Assembly (NCBI GenBank): GCA_937896235.1
Contig: CALBMX010000034.1
Span: forward strand, 62,001-126,000
Length of the DNA stretch: 64,000 nucleotides
Origin: an uncultured bacterium
GTDB lineage: Bacteria; Planctomycetota; UBA1135; GCA-002686595
Direction: 5' to 3'
Positions 16,996 through 25,864 of this stretch are shown in pieces (the first letter of the stretch is position 1; the number at the start of each line of letters is the position of its first letter). The notes beneath the pieces were generated by a model, which was not told where the DNA came from, searched no databases, and worked only from the letters and a program-made list of their open reading frames with translations. Both the position numbers and the translations under genes were made by a program.

Positions 16996-17084
16996 GCCCC
17001 GATCCTCGCATGCCAAACCCGCACGTTGCTCTCCCCCACAGCATTTTTCCTCGGCCTAGCCTCGCGCCAAGGTAAAATCCCGCC

Positions 17085-18227
17085 ATGATTCCCGAGCGCA
17101 AGACCCGAACCGTCCACGTCCGCGACCTCGCCATTGGCGGAAGCGCCCCCATTGCCGTTCAAAGCATGGCGGCGACCCGCACCATCGATGTCGACGCGAC
17201 GATGGAACAGGTGCGCCTCCTTGAAGAAGCGGGAGCCGACCTGATCCGAATCGCCACCGATACCCCCGCTGATGTCGAGGCGCTTGCGATCATCCGCTCC
17301 AACACCAACGCCCGGCTCTCGGTCGACTTGCAAGAGAACTACCGCCTGGCCGAAACCGTGGCCCCGCTGGTCGACAAGATCCGCTACAACCCAGGCCACC
17401 TGCACCACCATGAGCGCAGCCGCTCTATCGCCGACAAGGTCGCCTACCTGGTGGGCATCGCGGGCCAAAACGACTGCGCCATCCGCATCGGGGTCAACGC
17501 GGGCTCGGTCGCTCCCGACTACGCTGCGAAGTTCCCGGCGACCCCCGAGGGCCACGCCTCTGCGATCGTCGCATCCGCCATCGACCACTGCGAACTGCTC
17601 GACAACTTGAACTTCACGAACTACGTGGTCTCCATCAAAGACTCGGATCCCCGGGTTGTGATCGCTACCAACACGCAGTTCGCGGCAGCGCGTCCAGACG
17701 TTCCGCTCCACCTTGGCGTAACCGAAGCCGGGATGCCGCCGGACGGGATCATCAAAACGAGGATCGCCTTCGAGCAGCTACTCTCCCAAGGTATTGGCGA
17801 CACCCTTCGCGTCTCCTTGACCGTCCCGTTTAAGGACAAGGGTCTAGAAATCCACACCGGCCGTCAGCTCATCGCAGACATCGAGGCGGGACGCTTCCGC
17901 TCCGTCCCCAAAGGATTCTTCGAGGGCCTCAACATCATCGCGTGCCCCTCGTGTTCACGAGTCGAGAACGAGGCCTTCATCGACCTCGCGCAAGACATCA
18001 AAGAGCTCACCAAAAATGCGGCCGACGAGAACATTACCATCGCGGTGATGGGCTGCCGAGTGAACGGACCCGGCGAAACCGACGACGCGGATATCGGACT
18101 CTGGTGCGGACCCAAGAAAGTCAACCTTAAGCGCGGCACCGAAACTCTAGGCGCCTATGGTTACGACGAAATCCTAGTTCGCGTCCGGGAAGAGTTTGAC
18201 CGCCAAGTCGCTGGGCGCTCGGCTTAA
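17085..18227 (+). CDS. ispG: 4-hydroxy-3-methylbut-2-en-1-yl diphosphate synthase IspG
   Basis: [4Fe-4S] enzyme of the MEP isoprenoid pathway, converting methylerythritol cyclodiphosphate to HMBPP. The 380-residue protein is the compact bacterial form. It starts with the typical [17 protein letters not shown] and QSMAATRT. The cluster ligands are Cys287 and Cys290 (CPSCSR), Cys324 ([10 protein letters not shown]) and Glu331. The long insert found in plants and some bacteria is absent. It is a single-gene unit between a divergent flavoprotein and a convergent symporter. Confidence 0.96.
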   Translation: MIPERKTRTVHVRDLAIGGSAPIAVQSMAATRTIDVDATMEQVRLLEEAGADLIRIATDTPADVEALAIIRSNTNARLSVDLQENYRLAETVAPLVDKIRYNPGHLHHHERSRSIADKVAYLVGIAGQNDCAIRIGVNAGSVAPDYAAKFPATPEGHASAIVASAIDHCELLDNLNFTNYVVSIKDSDPRVVIATNTQFAAARPDVPLHLGVTEAGMPPDGIIKTRIAFEQLLSQGIGDTLRVSLTVPFKDKGLEIHTGRQLIADIEAGRFRSVPKGFFEGLNIIACPSCSRVENEAFIDLAQDIKELTKNAADENITIAVMGCRVNGPGETDDADIGLWCGPKKVNLKRGTETLGAYGYDEILVRVREEFDRQVAGRSA

Positions 18228-18241
18228 CATCCCGCGCGAGC

Positions 18242-18319
18242 GGCGACCGACCCCACACCCAACCTCGACCCTGCCCCCTCGCGCAGCGCCGAGCCCACTT
18301 TAGCTGTGGGTCGTTCGCC
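18242..18319. repeat. Spaced inverted repeat between convergent genes
   Basis: A 16-base arm at 18242-18257 (GGCGACCGACCCCACA) pairs almost completely with a 15-base arm at 18305-18319 across a 47-base spacer. It lies between the convergent ispG and symporter genes. It could act as a bidirectional transcription end, although no T-run is present. Confidence 0.5.
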
Positions 18320-18394
18320 TGCGCAGGACCGGTGTGACCTCGCTCGCCTGATCAAAGAGGACTCTGTCTCACTACGGGCCTCTTCTGGCGCCCG

Positions 18395-20251
18395 CTAGTC
18401 CATGCTGTCCTGGGCTGGGTCGCTCAACCCCCATCCCCAGAAAAATGCGATCAAGGATCCGATCAGCGGGTACCACACAAACGCCAAAATTTTGGTCTCG
18501 CCAGCGTCCTGCCAGGTGCCATTCGCGGACAGCCACATGCTCCCGACTAACCCCGCTAAGAGCAGAAGGCTCTGGAATTGGAATCGCGAAGCGGTTACGC
18601 CCTCCTCACGAACACGCCGAACACCGGAGGTGATCCAGAGAAACAGGATCACAATCGAGGAGAACATCGTCAGCTCCTGAGCGAAGGGCTGGTGCCACGA
18701 GATCGAGAAAACAAACAGCACCGACAGCGGAGCACTAAAGGTGTAGCCCCTACCGGAGATGGGAAGTCGAGAGAATGCAAGCGCGAAGCCGGCCAGTAGA
18801 CCGCCCGCTGTAAACGTGGCCATGGCCAGGCCCAGGTCGAGAATCGACTTGTAGTGGTTGGAGACCCACTCCATCCAAATCGCAACACCGCAAAGAATCA
18901 CGGCCCAAAAGAGTACAAGCCAGCGCGAGTACCGCAATGCGGTCCGGGCCTCTTTCACCTCGTCAACTGCAATCCCTTGGGCGGCCAACCTCTTGATCTC
19001 GCGTTTTCGGAGTGGAATCCAAGTTGCCGACAAGACCGTTTGCGACAACGCCGCCATCACGGAATCCAAGCTACTGATCGCAGCGGCAAACACCCCAGCC
19101 ATCACAAGTCCTTTTAATCCAACTGGGATTTCGTCCACCAAAAAGATCGCAAAGATCTTGTCAGCCTTCGACTCGAAGAGGGAGAGGGCCTCCCCCTCGA
19201 GTGGATTCTGGGCGTACCAAACAAAGAGGGCGACCCCCACAAAGCCCACCATGAGGGTCACCCCCATTGCCGAATAGGCAGCGAGAACGGCCTTCTTTGC
19301 CTCCTTTTGGTTTTTGCAGCAAAAGAAGCGCTGGGCCATCATCTGATCCGTTCCGTACATTCCGGCCATCCAAAAGGAGCTCGCAAAAAGGGCGGCCCAG
19401 AACGTGTAGGGCTTCGACCAGTCGGTACTAAAGTCGAGCAGTCGGAACTTGCCCGCCTCGTATCCCTTGCTGGCAATCTCAACAAGGCCCCCATCAATCC
19501 GCAGGGCAACCGTCCCAATGACTACGCAAATCCCAAGAAGGAACACGACAAACAAAATCGTATCGGTCCAAACAACGGCGGCGATGCCCCCCATCCAAGT
19601 CCACGCCACAGCAACGATCCCAATTGCGAAAACGCTACTAACGAGCGGCGAGACCCCCGTGGCCAGCTCGAAAGCCGCAAGCTCAGGACCGATCAGGATC
19701 TGGAGAACGAGGGCCGTCAAGTAGACCCTCGCCGCCTGCCCAAGCACGCCGCCGATCGCAAAGAGAACGGTCACGACAGTCCGGGCGCGGTCCCCAAACC
19801 GGTTGGCCATATAGTCGTAGGGACTGTAGATCTCTCGCTCGTAGTACGCCGGGACAAAGATAAAGGCGACTACGCATCTCGCTATCAGGGCACCGATCAA
19901 GCCGAGCTGAAGATAGGTGAAGTCGCCGCCCTCTTTAAAAACAACGGAGGGCAGACCTATGAAGGTCAAAGCGCTAATCTCCGTAGCTACAATCGACGCA
20001 CTTACCGCATACCAGGGGAGCTTCCGACCGCCGAGAAAAAAGTCTCGTATGGTCGCCTGCTCACCAGACTTGCGGTGGCCCACCCAGGTGGTCAACACGA
20101 GGAACGCCAGAACAACAAGCCAGTCGATCCAGGTGAAGGTTCCAAGCAACTTCTGCTCACCGGGAATCATGCCTAAAATCGAAAACACGTGGAGGGGAAT
20201 GGGGAACATGGCCTCAGGATGCCTGAGGTCTGCCTCGGTTTCCATCGGCAA
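18395..20251 (-). CDS. Sodium:solute symporter (SSS family)
   Basis: Inner-membrane secondary transporter of up to 618 residues with about 14 hydrophobic spans. The first span reads FTWIDWLVVLAFLVLTTWVGH; family features include FFLGGRKLPWYAVSASIVATEISALTFIGLPS, the region MAGMYGTDQMMAQRFFCCKNQKEAKKA, and VMAGVFAAAISSLDSVMAALSQ, whose serines are of the sodium-site type. Closest in style to sugar/sialate or myo-inositol symporters; substrate cannot be told. The 5' end is unsure: TTG 20251, ATG 20245 and ATG 20209 are all possible. It is divergent from the gmhA-like gene, with only about 40 bases between starts. Confidence 0.85.
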   Translation of the reverse strand: MPMETEADLRHPEAMFPIPLHVFSILGMIPGEQKLLGTFTWIDWLVVLAFLVLTTWVGHRKSGEQATIRDFFLGGRKLPWYAVSASIVATEISALTFIGLPSVVFKEGGDFTYLQLGLIGALIARCVVAFIFVPAYYEREIYSPYDYMANRFGDRARTVVTVLFAIGGVLGQAARVYLTALVLQILIGPELAAFELATGVSPLVSSVFAIGIVAVAWTWMGGIAAVVWTDTILFVVFLLGICVVIGTVALRIDGGLVEIASKGYEAGKFRLLDFSTDWSKPYTFWAALFASSFWMAGMYGTDQMMAQRFFCCKNQKEAKKAVLAAYSAMGVTLMVGFVGVALFVWYAQNPLEGEALSLFESKADKIFAIFLVDEIPVGLKGLVMAGVFAAAISSLDSVMAALSQTVLSATWIPLRKREIKRLAAQGIAVDEVKEARTALRYSRWLVLFWAVILCGVAIWMEWVSNHYKSILDLGLAMATFTAGGLLAGFALAFSRLPISGRGYTFSAPLSVLFVFSISWHQPFAQELTMFSSIVILFLWITSGVRRVREEGVTASRFQFQSLLLLAGLVGSMWLSANGTWQDAGETKILAFVWYPLIGSLIAFFWGWGLSDPAQDSMD

Positions 20252-20291
20252 AGTGCTCGCACCTCACCAACACTTTGCCACAATCGTCTGC

Positions 20292-20900
20292 ATGAGTGAC
20301 TTGACGAACAACACCGACCCCGTTTTCGCAGCCTTTGCCGAGGCGCGAGCGACGCTGGATGCCTTCATCGAAGGGCCCGGCTGTCTTGCTGGAATCACGC
20401 ACCTGGCCGACCTAATCGAGACAAGCCTGACGACCGCAGACGGCCGCCTCCACGCCTGCGGTAATGGCGGAAGCATGTGTGACGCCATGCATTTTGTCGA
20501 GGAGTGGACTGGACGCTTTCGCGGTAACCGTCGCGCACTATCGGCGATCTCGATGGGCGATCCTGCGCAGCTTACCTGCATCGCAAACGACTTCGGATTT
20601 GACGAAATCTTTGCCCGCCAGATCGAGGCCAACGGCCGGGCAGGTGACCTCTTACTTGTCATTTCGACAAGTGGAAATTCCGCCAACTTGATCCGCGCCG
20701 TCGAAGCCGCCAAAGAGCGCGGCCTCGTTACGGCTGCGCTGCTCGGCAAAGGGGGCGGCGCCATCGCACCACTTGTCGATCACGCAATCGTGGTTCCCCT
20801 AGCTACGACATCCGATCGTATCCAAGAGCTCCACATCAAGATCATCCACACGGTAATCGAACTAGTCGAGCGGCGCCTCTTCCCCGAAAACTACGCCTAA
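20292..20900 (+). CDS. gmhA: Phosphoheptose (sedoheptulose-7-phosphate) isomerase, GmhA-like
   Basis: SIS-domain isomerase of 202 residues making D-glycero-D-manno-heptose 7-phosphate for LPS core or S-layer glycans. The frame is open upstream to 19917, but that part overlaps the divergent symporter; ATG 20292 gives the normal family length. The phosphate loop is HACGNGGSMCDAMHF and the second loop is ISTSGNSANLI. Residues that match the metal site of characterised GmhA proteins are His67, Glu71, Gln178 and His186. This fits a lipopolysaccharide-type outer membrane. The gene ends two bases before the convergent small gene at 20902. Confidence 0.85.
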   Translation: MSDLTNNTDPVFAAFAEARATLDAFIEGPGCLAGITHLADLIETSLTTADGRLHACGNGGSMCDAMHFVEEWTGRFRGNRRALSAISMGDPAQLTCIANDFGFDEIFARQIEANGRAGDLLLVISTSGNSANLIRAVEAAKERGLVTAALLGKGGGAIAPLVDHAIVVPLATTSDRIQELHIKIIHTVIELVERRLFPENYA

Positions 20901-20901
20901 G

Positions 20902-21192
20902 TTAAGCGGCCTCGCCCTTGCCGAGCTGCGCCTCTCGATAAGCCTCAAGCAGATCACGGCCCAACTCTAAAGCTCCCTCAAGGGATTCGCGGGCCTCGTC
21001 AACCGCACGGCCCAAGTTGCTCGCATCCCCGACGTCGCGGTTTTGCAGCTGCCCCGCCTGTTGCTCGAGTTTCTCAAGCAAGGCATGAAACGAGGGAGAG
21101 CCGCCCTCGACGGATTGCGTATTCGCTGGGTTCGGCGCTCCCGGTGTCGCGCCTTGAGTCTTCGAAACTCCGAATTGTTGAATGGGGTCCAT
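20902..21192 (-). CDS. Small unknown protein downstream of flgL
   Basis: A 96-residue protein with no family I recognise. The N-terminal 35 residues are Gly/Pro/Asn-rich and probably unstructured, followed by a charged helical region (FHALLEKLEQQAGQL, then LGRAVDEARESLEGALELGRDLLEAYREAQ). It starts six bases after the flgL stop, so it is the last gene of the flagellar transcript. This suggests a motility-linked cytosolic factor or chaperone. There is no signal peptide. Confidence 0.6.
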   Translation of the reverse strand: MDPIQQFGVSKTQGATPGAPNPANTQSVEGGSPSFHALLEKLEQQAGQLQNRDVGDASNLGRAVDEARESLEGALELGRDLLEAYREAQLGKGEAA

Positions 21193-21198
21193 CTGTGA

Positions 21199-22635
21199 TT
21201 ACCTCATGAAGTTGAGAAGACTATTGCTGATCATCCGGTTTCCGCTCATTTGAACTAGCTCCAAGCGCTGCTCGGCCTGAGTTAGCTCGAGCACCGCTTG
21301 GCTGAAGTCCACATCCCGAAGGTCGGAGCGCATTCCTTCGAGCTCAAGAGTCTGGCCTTCAAGGCGCGACAAGCTGTTCGTCATACGCACACTGCGCGAA
21401 CCGAGAACGCCGATACCACCAAGCAGGTTAGCCTGGTTGCGATCGAGCTCGTCCAAACCCATTCCAAGGCGGTCGACAACCTCGCTGCTCTTGAGATTGG
21501 ATCCGTTCTCTAGGGCATCCACAACTTCCTGTAGAGCGTCAAACATATTGACAGTACCCTTGAACTGCACAAGCTCTTCGCCCGCAGAGCTGACCTCACT
21601 CAGGTTGAGGTGAACCACACTTCCCGTCGCGGAGTTCTTCAGCTCTAAATCAGTCTCGGAAAAGTCAATCGGCGTATACGTCGTTCCGTCGATCGAGACA
21701 GACCCCGCTCCCGTAACAACCGACGTTGAGTCGGCACCTGTCCATCCCGTCATATCGAGATGAACTTCAGCTCCCGATGCGGTCATAACAACGACATCAG
21801 CCGACTCTGGACCGGCGACCTGAGGAATGGAGACCGTCTCCCCACCAAGAGAGATCGTTCCGGCTACCGAGTCGATCACCAGCGTCCCGTCCCCGATGAT
21901 CGTATCGTCGGCCCCTCCGTTCACGAGGGCAACACCAACCGCTGCCAATCCTGGCGCAGTGGTGCTGTCGTGTTTGACTTCGACATACTCGAACCCGGTT
22001 CCAAAGTCCGCCGTCGTTCCGCCCGACAGGCCAGTGAGCCCCGAGAAGCCGGTCCCGGTCGCTTCGTTCTTGGAGAACACAGAGGAACCCGTAACGTTGA
22101 TCGGGATATCAACACCTTCGCCGACGGGTACTTTTTGGAGGTCGCCGTTACCGTTGTATGAAACGTACTTCGTACCCCCACTGCTCGTCTCCGAGAAAGG
22201 AGGCGAGGTGGTATTCGTACCACCAAAGATGTACTGCCCTTGAATACGGCTGTTTGCGAGCTCTACCATCTGGTCCCGCAAGAACGAGATCTCTGCTCCC
22301 AAAGACTTGCGGTCATCCTCACTCAACGTTCCGTTCATCGACTCAATTATCAGAGTTCGAATCTCGGTTAGGAGCTCGGAGGAGTCCTGCAAAACAGACG
22401 CGCCGTAGTCGACAAGCGTGCGCCCGTCCGTCACCGAATCAGAGTACGTCGTATTGTGCGCGATGCGTGAACGGAGTGAGATTACGCGCGCGGTCGCGCC
22501 GGGATCATCCGAAGGTCTGAGCAAGCGCAAACCAGTTGAGATCTGGGCCTGGCTCTTGGTTAAATCGTACTGATTCGTTCGGATGCCGCTCAGGAACTGG
22601 GTGTAGCTGTAGCCACTGCTGATTCGAAGACTCAT
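21199..22635 (-). CDS. flgL: Flagellar hook-associated protein 3 FlgL
   Basis: Hook-filament junction protein in the flagellin superfamily, 478 residues against about 300-320 in enterics. The extra length is a Gly/Thr/Val-rich beta region (about 170-370) typical of a surface-exposed domain. Conserved ends are clear: MSLRISSGYSYTQFLSGIRTNQYDLTKSQAQISTGLRLLRPSDDP, and the C-terminal LRDVDFSQAVLELTQAEQRLELVQMSGNRMISNSLLNFM. It starts three bases after flgK. No flagellin gene occurs in the window. Confidence 0.9.
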   Translation of the reverse strand: MSLRISSGYSYTQFLSGIRTNQYDLTKSQAQISTGLRLLRPSDDPGATARVISLRSRIAHNTTYSDSVTDGRTLVDYGASVLQDSSELLTEIRTLIIESMNGTLSEDDRKSLGAEISFLRDQMVELANSRIQGQYIFGGTNTTSPPFSETSSGGTKYVSYNGNGDLQKVPVGEGVDIPINVTGSSVFSKNEATGTGFSGLTGLSGGTTADFGTGFEYVEVKHDSTTAPGLAAVGVALVNGGADDTIIGDGTLVIDSVAGTISLGGETVSIPQVAGPESADVVVMTASGAEVHLDMTGWTGADSTSVVTGAGSVSIDGTTYTPIDFSETDLELKNSATGSVVHLNLSEVSSAGEELVQFKGTVNMFDALQEVVDALENGSNLKSSEVVDRLGMGLDELDRNQANLLGGIGVLGSRSVRMTNSLSRLEGQTLELEGMRSDLRDVDFSQAVLELTQAEQRLELVQMSGNRMISNSLLNFMR

Positions 22636-22638
22636 AGA

Positions 22639-24996
22639 TTAGACCAGATTAAGGATAGCGTCGTTGAGGCCGTCAACAACCGTGATGTAGCGGATAGCGG
22701 CGGAGTAGGACTGCTCGTAGCGCATCAAGTCGATGAGCTGTTCGTCCATGTTGACTCCGGAGACTTGCTCGCGTTGAAGCTCGAGGCTTGCGAGTAGAGA
22801 ATCATTCGCCTTGTATGCGGTTTGAGATGTGCTGGCCTCGAAACCGATTCCGCCGATGAACTGACTGTAGAACTCGTCGAAGGTCTCGCCTCCGAGTGCG
22901 TTTTGGGAAGCGTCTTTTTGGTTGAACATTGACAGTAGGGCGCCACCGTCAGCCTCTCCATGGGAGAACCCGGCCGCGATCAAGTCGGGGTCCAATTCGA
23001 TGTCCGCGCGCAGGGAGATGTCCACAGCTCCCGAACCCGTGAACAAGCTGTTCAGGCCCAAAGCAACCAGCACGTCGGATGTGTCGGAGTCGCTCACCGT
23101 ATCCAGTTGGAAGTGATCACCATTCGAGGCGGAAAGATTTCCAAGGCCGAATGAAATGGAGACTCCATTGGCGACCGTGAGATCAGATCCGGGGACGTAG
23201 CCTTCGCCAACGTCGAGGGTCACCACGAGCTCTCCTTTCTCGTCGAACACCTGGACGCCAAGTCCCGGTGTTGTTCCAATCACGCCGTCCCCGGTAGGGA
23301 CGAAGTTATAGACACCATTGCCGTCGCCTGTGTAAGTTCCGGAGATCACCGGAGCAATACTGTTCGCCGATCCCGTGAACGCCTGGCCCGCTTTTCCGGT
23401 CCAACCCAAGCCGCCCAGAGCAGAGCCACCAGTGAGAGTGAAGTTCTCGAGCTCCCCTGCTCCCGCGGACTGAAGGAAGAAATGCTCACCTACGGTGTTG
23501 GCCTTTATACCCAAAGCGCTTGCGCTTGGATCGCTGTTGATGACGGCCGCGATCTCCTTCGACGTCGCTTCGGTGATGTCCTTAAAGTCGTTGAGGTTGA
23601 ACGTAATCGAGAGGGGGGTTGGAACTCCCGCAACATCGACACTCAGGTCTAACGTCTGGCCATCCGAGAGGGCGAAGGGGCCTTCGCCTTGTGTACCCAA
23701 GGAGGCCTTGCCACTGCCAAAGGTTCCGCCATTGTCCGGGTTGGAATCCAACGTCGGGCTAAAGTCAAATCCGTATCCACCTTCGCTGACAACCCGTAGA
23801 TTTCCAAGGCTACCGATCTCTGCATCGAGGTGAGGGATCTCGTCCAACGCGTCAGCCAGTTCACCAAGGGTCATACCGACCCCGTTGACTCCGACCTTAT
23901 GCTTCGTGATCTCTCCCGTCGCATCTTCCGTCATCGTCACATAGAGATCGCCCGATTTTACATCAAAGGGAAGGCTGCCATTGTTCAGGAGCTCATCGGT
24001 AAATTTACCGTCTCCATCTGCGTCGGAGATGCTGTTAGCGGCGACCAAGTGCTTGAACGGTCCACCAGCTGGAACACCTGTACTGTGGACCTTATTCATC
24101 TGAAAAATCAGATCCTTGGCCAGCTTGTCGAGGTCCGTCAAGATGCCCGGCATCGTGTTTTGCGAAATGTCCAACTGCGCCCCAAGTGCGCCACCAGAGA
24201 TGTCAATATTCCCGACCACGCCTTGAATATTCACCGCGGGCTTTCCGTTGTTCGCCCCCTGAAGGCTCATCTTGTAGGCACCCTTTGCACCAACAAGAGT
24301 CGCGCCGCCGACGGACACGTGCATGGCTCCCGTACTGTTCTCAACAACCTTGATACCGACCACATCGGCCAAGCCCTCCAAGAGGATGCCACGCTGATCC
24401 CGGAGGTCATTGGCGGGCACGCCGCTCGCCTCGGTCTCGGATATCTGCTGGTTCATGATCGCAATCTGCCCCGCCAGGTCGTTGACCTTATTGACGGCAG
24501 ATTTCGCCTGCGCCGACGTGTCCTGGTCGAAGGTGTCGAGTGCGCCCGCGATCTGATTAAATGTTGAGGTCAGGTCCAGCGCTGCTTGCGCCATGCTCGT
24601 CCGCAACACCCCATCATTGGGAGATGTGGACAGGTCGGACATGCTGCCAAAGAAGTCGTCCATCGAGGTGCCCAAGCTAAACCCGTTGGGTTCCGCAAAG
24701 ACAGACTCGATCTGCTCGAAGGCAACCATGCGGGCCTCAAACGAACCCCCAATACCAAGCCGGGATTGGATACGCCCCTCAAGGACATTGTCGAAGCTAC
24801 GCTGGATACTGGTTGCGTTCACGCCGGAACCAATCATCAACCCGCGCACGTTGAGTGCCTGGGAAGTTCCGTAGTTCACATTTTGTTGCGAGTACCCGTT
24901 AACTCCAACGTTCGCAATGTTGTGACCGACGGTGTCCAGCCCGACCTGAGAGCCGAGCAGAGCTTTTAGGCCCGTGTTAAATCCTATTCCACTCAT
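22639..24996 (-). CDS. flgK: Flagellar hook-associated protein 1 FlgK
   Basis: First junction protein between hook and filament, 785 residues, markedly longer than the enteric 547. The N-terminus is canonical (LLGSQVGLDTVGHNIANVGVNGYSQQNVNY), as is the C-terminus (VSGVNMDEQLIDLMRYEQSYSAAIRYITVVDGLNDAILNLV). The middle (about 280-640) has beta-rich, Gly/Asp-rich repeats with DADGDGKF-like calcium-style loops. flgN ends two bases before it. The large exposed domain may give a thick or decorated junction. Confidence 0.92.
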   Translation of the reverse strand: MSGIGFNTGLKALLGSQVGLDTVGHNIANVGVNGYSQQNVNYGTSQALNVRGLMIGSGVNATSIQRSFDNVLEGRIQSRLGIGGSFEARMVAFEQIESVFAEPNGFSLGTSMDDFFGSMSDLSTSPNDGVLRTSMAQAALDLTSTFNQIAGALDTFDQDTSAQAKSAVNKVNDLAGQIAIMNQQISETEASGVPANDLRDQRGILLEGLADVVGIKVVENSTGAMHVSVGGATLVGAKGAYKMSLQGANNGKPAVNIQGVVGNIDISGGALGAQLDISQNTMPGILTDLDKLAKDLIFQMNKVHSTGVPAGGPFKHLVAANSISDADGDGKFTDELLNNGSLPFDVKSGDLYVTMTEDATGEITKHKVGVNGVGMTLGELADALDEIPHLDAEIGSLGNLRVVSEGGYGFDFSPTLDSNPDNGGTFGSGKASLGTQGEGPFALSDGQTLDLSVDVAGVPTPLSITFNLNDFKDITEATSKEIAAVINSDPSASALGIKANTVGEHFFLQSAGAGELENFTLTGGSALGGLGWTGKAGQAFTGSANSIAPVISGTYTGDGNGVYNFVPTGDGVIGTTPGLGVQVFDEKGELVVTLDVGEGYVPGSDLTVANGVSISFGLGNLSASNGDHFQLDTVSDSDTSDVLVALGLNSLFTGSGAVDISLRADIELDPDLIAAGFSHGEADGGALLSMFNQKDASQNALGGETFDEFYSQFIGGIGFEASTSQTAYKANDSLLASLELQREQVSGVNMDEQLIDLMRYEQSYSAAIRYITVVDGLNDAILNLV

Positions 24997-24998
24997 GA

Positions 24999-25475
24999 CT
25001 AAGCGTCCGTGTTGATCAAGGTTCCGCCCTCTTGTAGGGCTTCACAGTTTGTGTTGAGGACATCTTCCACGACCTCATGGATCACGCCTTGGTGATAGCG
25101 CGCGAAGGTGCGGACACGCTGAGCGACTTGGCCGATCTCGACCAACGTGGCCTTTAGGTCTTTCCGCAAGACGGCAAGTCGGCGTCCATTGGTGCCCAAC
25201 CGTGCCGCGATACTTCCAAGAGTCAAAGTTGTTGCTGAGACACTCCAGACACGCTCAAAGTCTTTCATCAACATGTGCCTGCGGCGATCACGCGCTGCAC
25301 TGCTTGTGCGCAGACTGCGACCAAGGGCAACCTGTTCGTCCAAGGCGTCAAGGTTTGTCACCTTCAGAGCTTCCTCTTGCTTTGCTAGGTTCCGCAGCAA
25401 CTTTCGCTGCGCGTTGAGCTCTTCCTGGACCCATGCTTCCAAGCGTGGGATAAGGCCGTCGAGTAAGAAATTCAT
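24999..25475 (-). CDS. flgN: FlgN-like export chaperone for FlgK/FlgL
   Basis: Cytosolic helical protein of 158 residues in the usual flgN place between flgJ and flgK. The sequence is almost wholly alpha-helical (LEAWVQEELNAQRKLLRNLAKQEEALKV, then LRKDLKATLVEIGQVAQRVRTFARYHQGVIHEVVEDVL) and fits the FlgN fold, which binds the C-termini of FlgK and FlgL and delivers them for export. Sequence identity in this family is low, so the call rests on helical pattern, length and context. The ATG overlaps the flgJ stop by four bases. Confidence 0.75.
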   Translation of the reverse strand: MNFLLDGLIPRLEAWVQEELNAQRKLLRNLAKQEEALKVTNLDALDEQVALGRSLRTSSAARDRRRHMLMKDFERVWSVSATTLTLGSIAARLGTNGRRLAVLRKDLKATLVEIGQVAQRVRTFARYHQGVIHEVVEDVLNTNCEALQEGGTLINTDA

Positions 25476-25864
25476 GACTTGTCTCCTTCGAGTGTTGTGA
25501 TCGCAGGCTGCTTCGAAGCTGCCTCGATACCCAGTTGGACTTTTAGCATGCCGGCCATTCCGAGCCCGCCGTCAGCGGCGATAGCGTCGCCCATATTCCT
25601 GTCGAACCATTCGTTGTAAACGTCTGCTCCAGGCCCATCGCCGAAGAGTCCCTTCGACATCGAACCGCGGAGCTCTTTCACTAACATCGATGCAAACAGC
25701 GACTCCATCTGGTTCGCGGCCTCTTCGATTTCCTTCTCCGTTGACGGGCGCTCGCTCGAGCTCATCGACTCGACCTTGTTTATCATCTCCCTACGCAGGC
25801 TATCCTGCATGGAGTCCGCCGCAGCGTTGCCGATACCGGCCGTACCTATTCCTTGGATAGCCAT
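25472..25864 (-). CDS. flgJ: Rod-binding protein FlgJ (N-terminal domain only)
   Basis: Rod-assembly scaffold of 130 residues. It has the rod-binding motif (EIEEAANQMESLFASMLVKELRGSM, then YNEWFDRNMGDAIAADGGLGMAGML). The C-terminal muramidase domain found in enteric FlgJ is missing, as is normal in many other phyla, so a separate enzyme must open the peptidoglycan for the rod. The start ATG overlaps the flgI stop by one base. Confidence 0.88.
   Translation of the reverse strand: MAIQGIGTAGIGNAAADSMQDSLRREMINKVESMSSSERPSTEKEIEEAANQMESLFASMLVKELRGSMSKGLFGDGPGADVYNEWFDRNMGDAIAADGGLGMAGMLKVQLGIEAASKQPAITTLEGDKS

Noticed and set aside
18402-20176. Several plus-strand frames opposite the symporter gene
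   Set aside because: They are antisense shadows of a well-supported membrane protein with typical GC-rich codon use.
19917-20291. Upstream extension of the gmhA reading frame
   Set aside because: It is antisense to the symporter gene, and the SIS domain starts only after ATG 20292.
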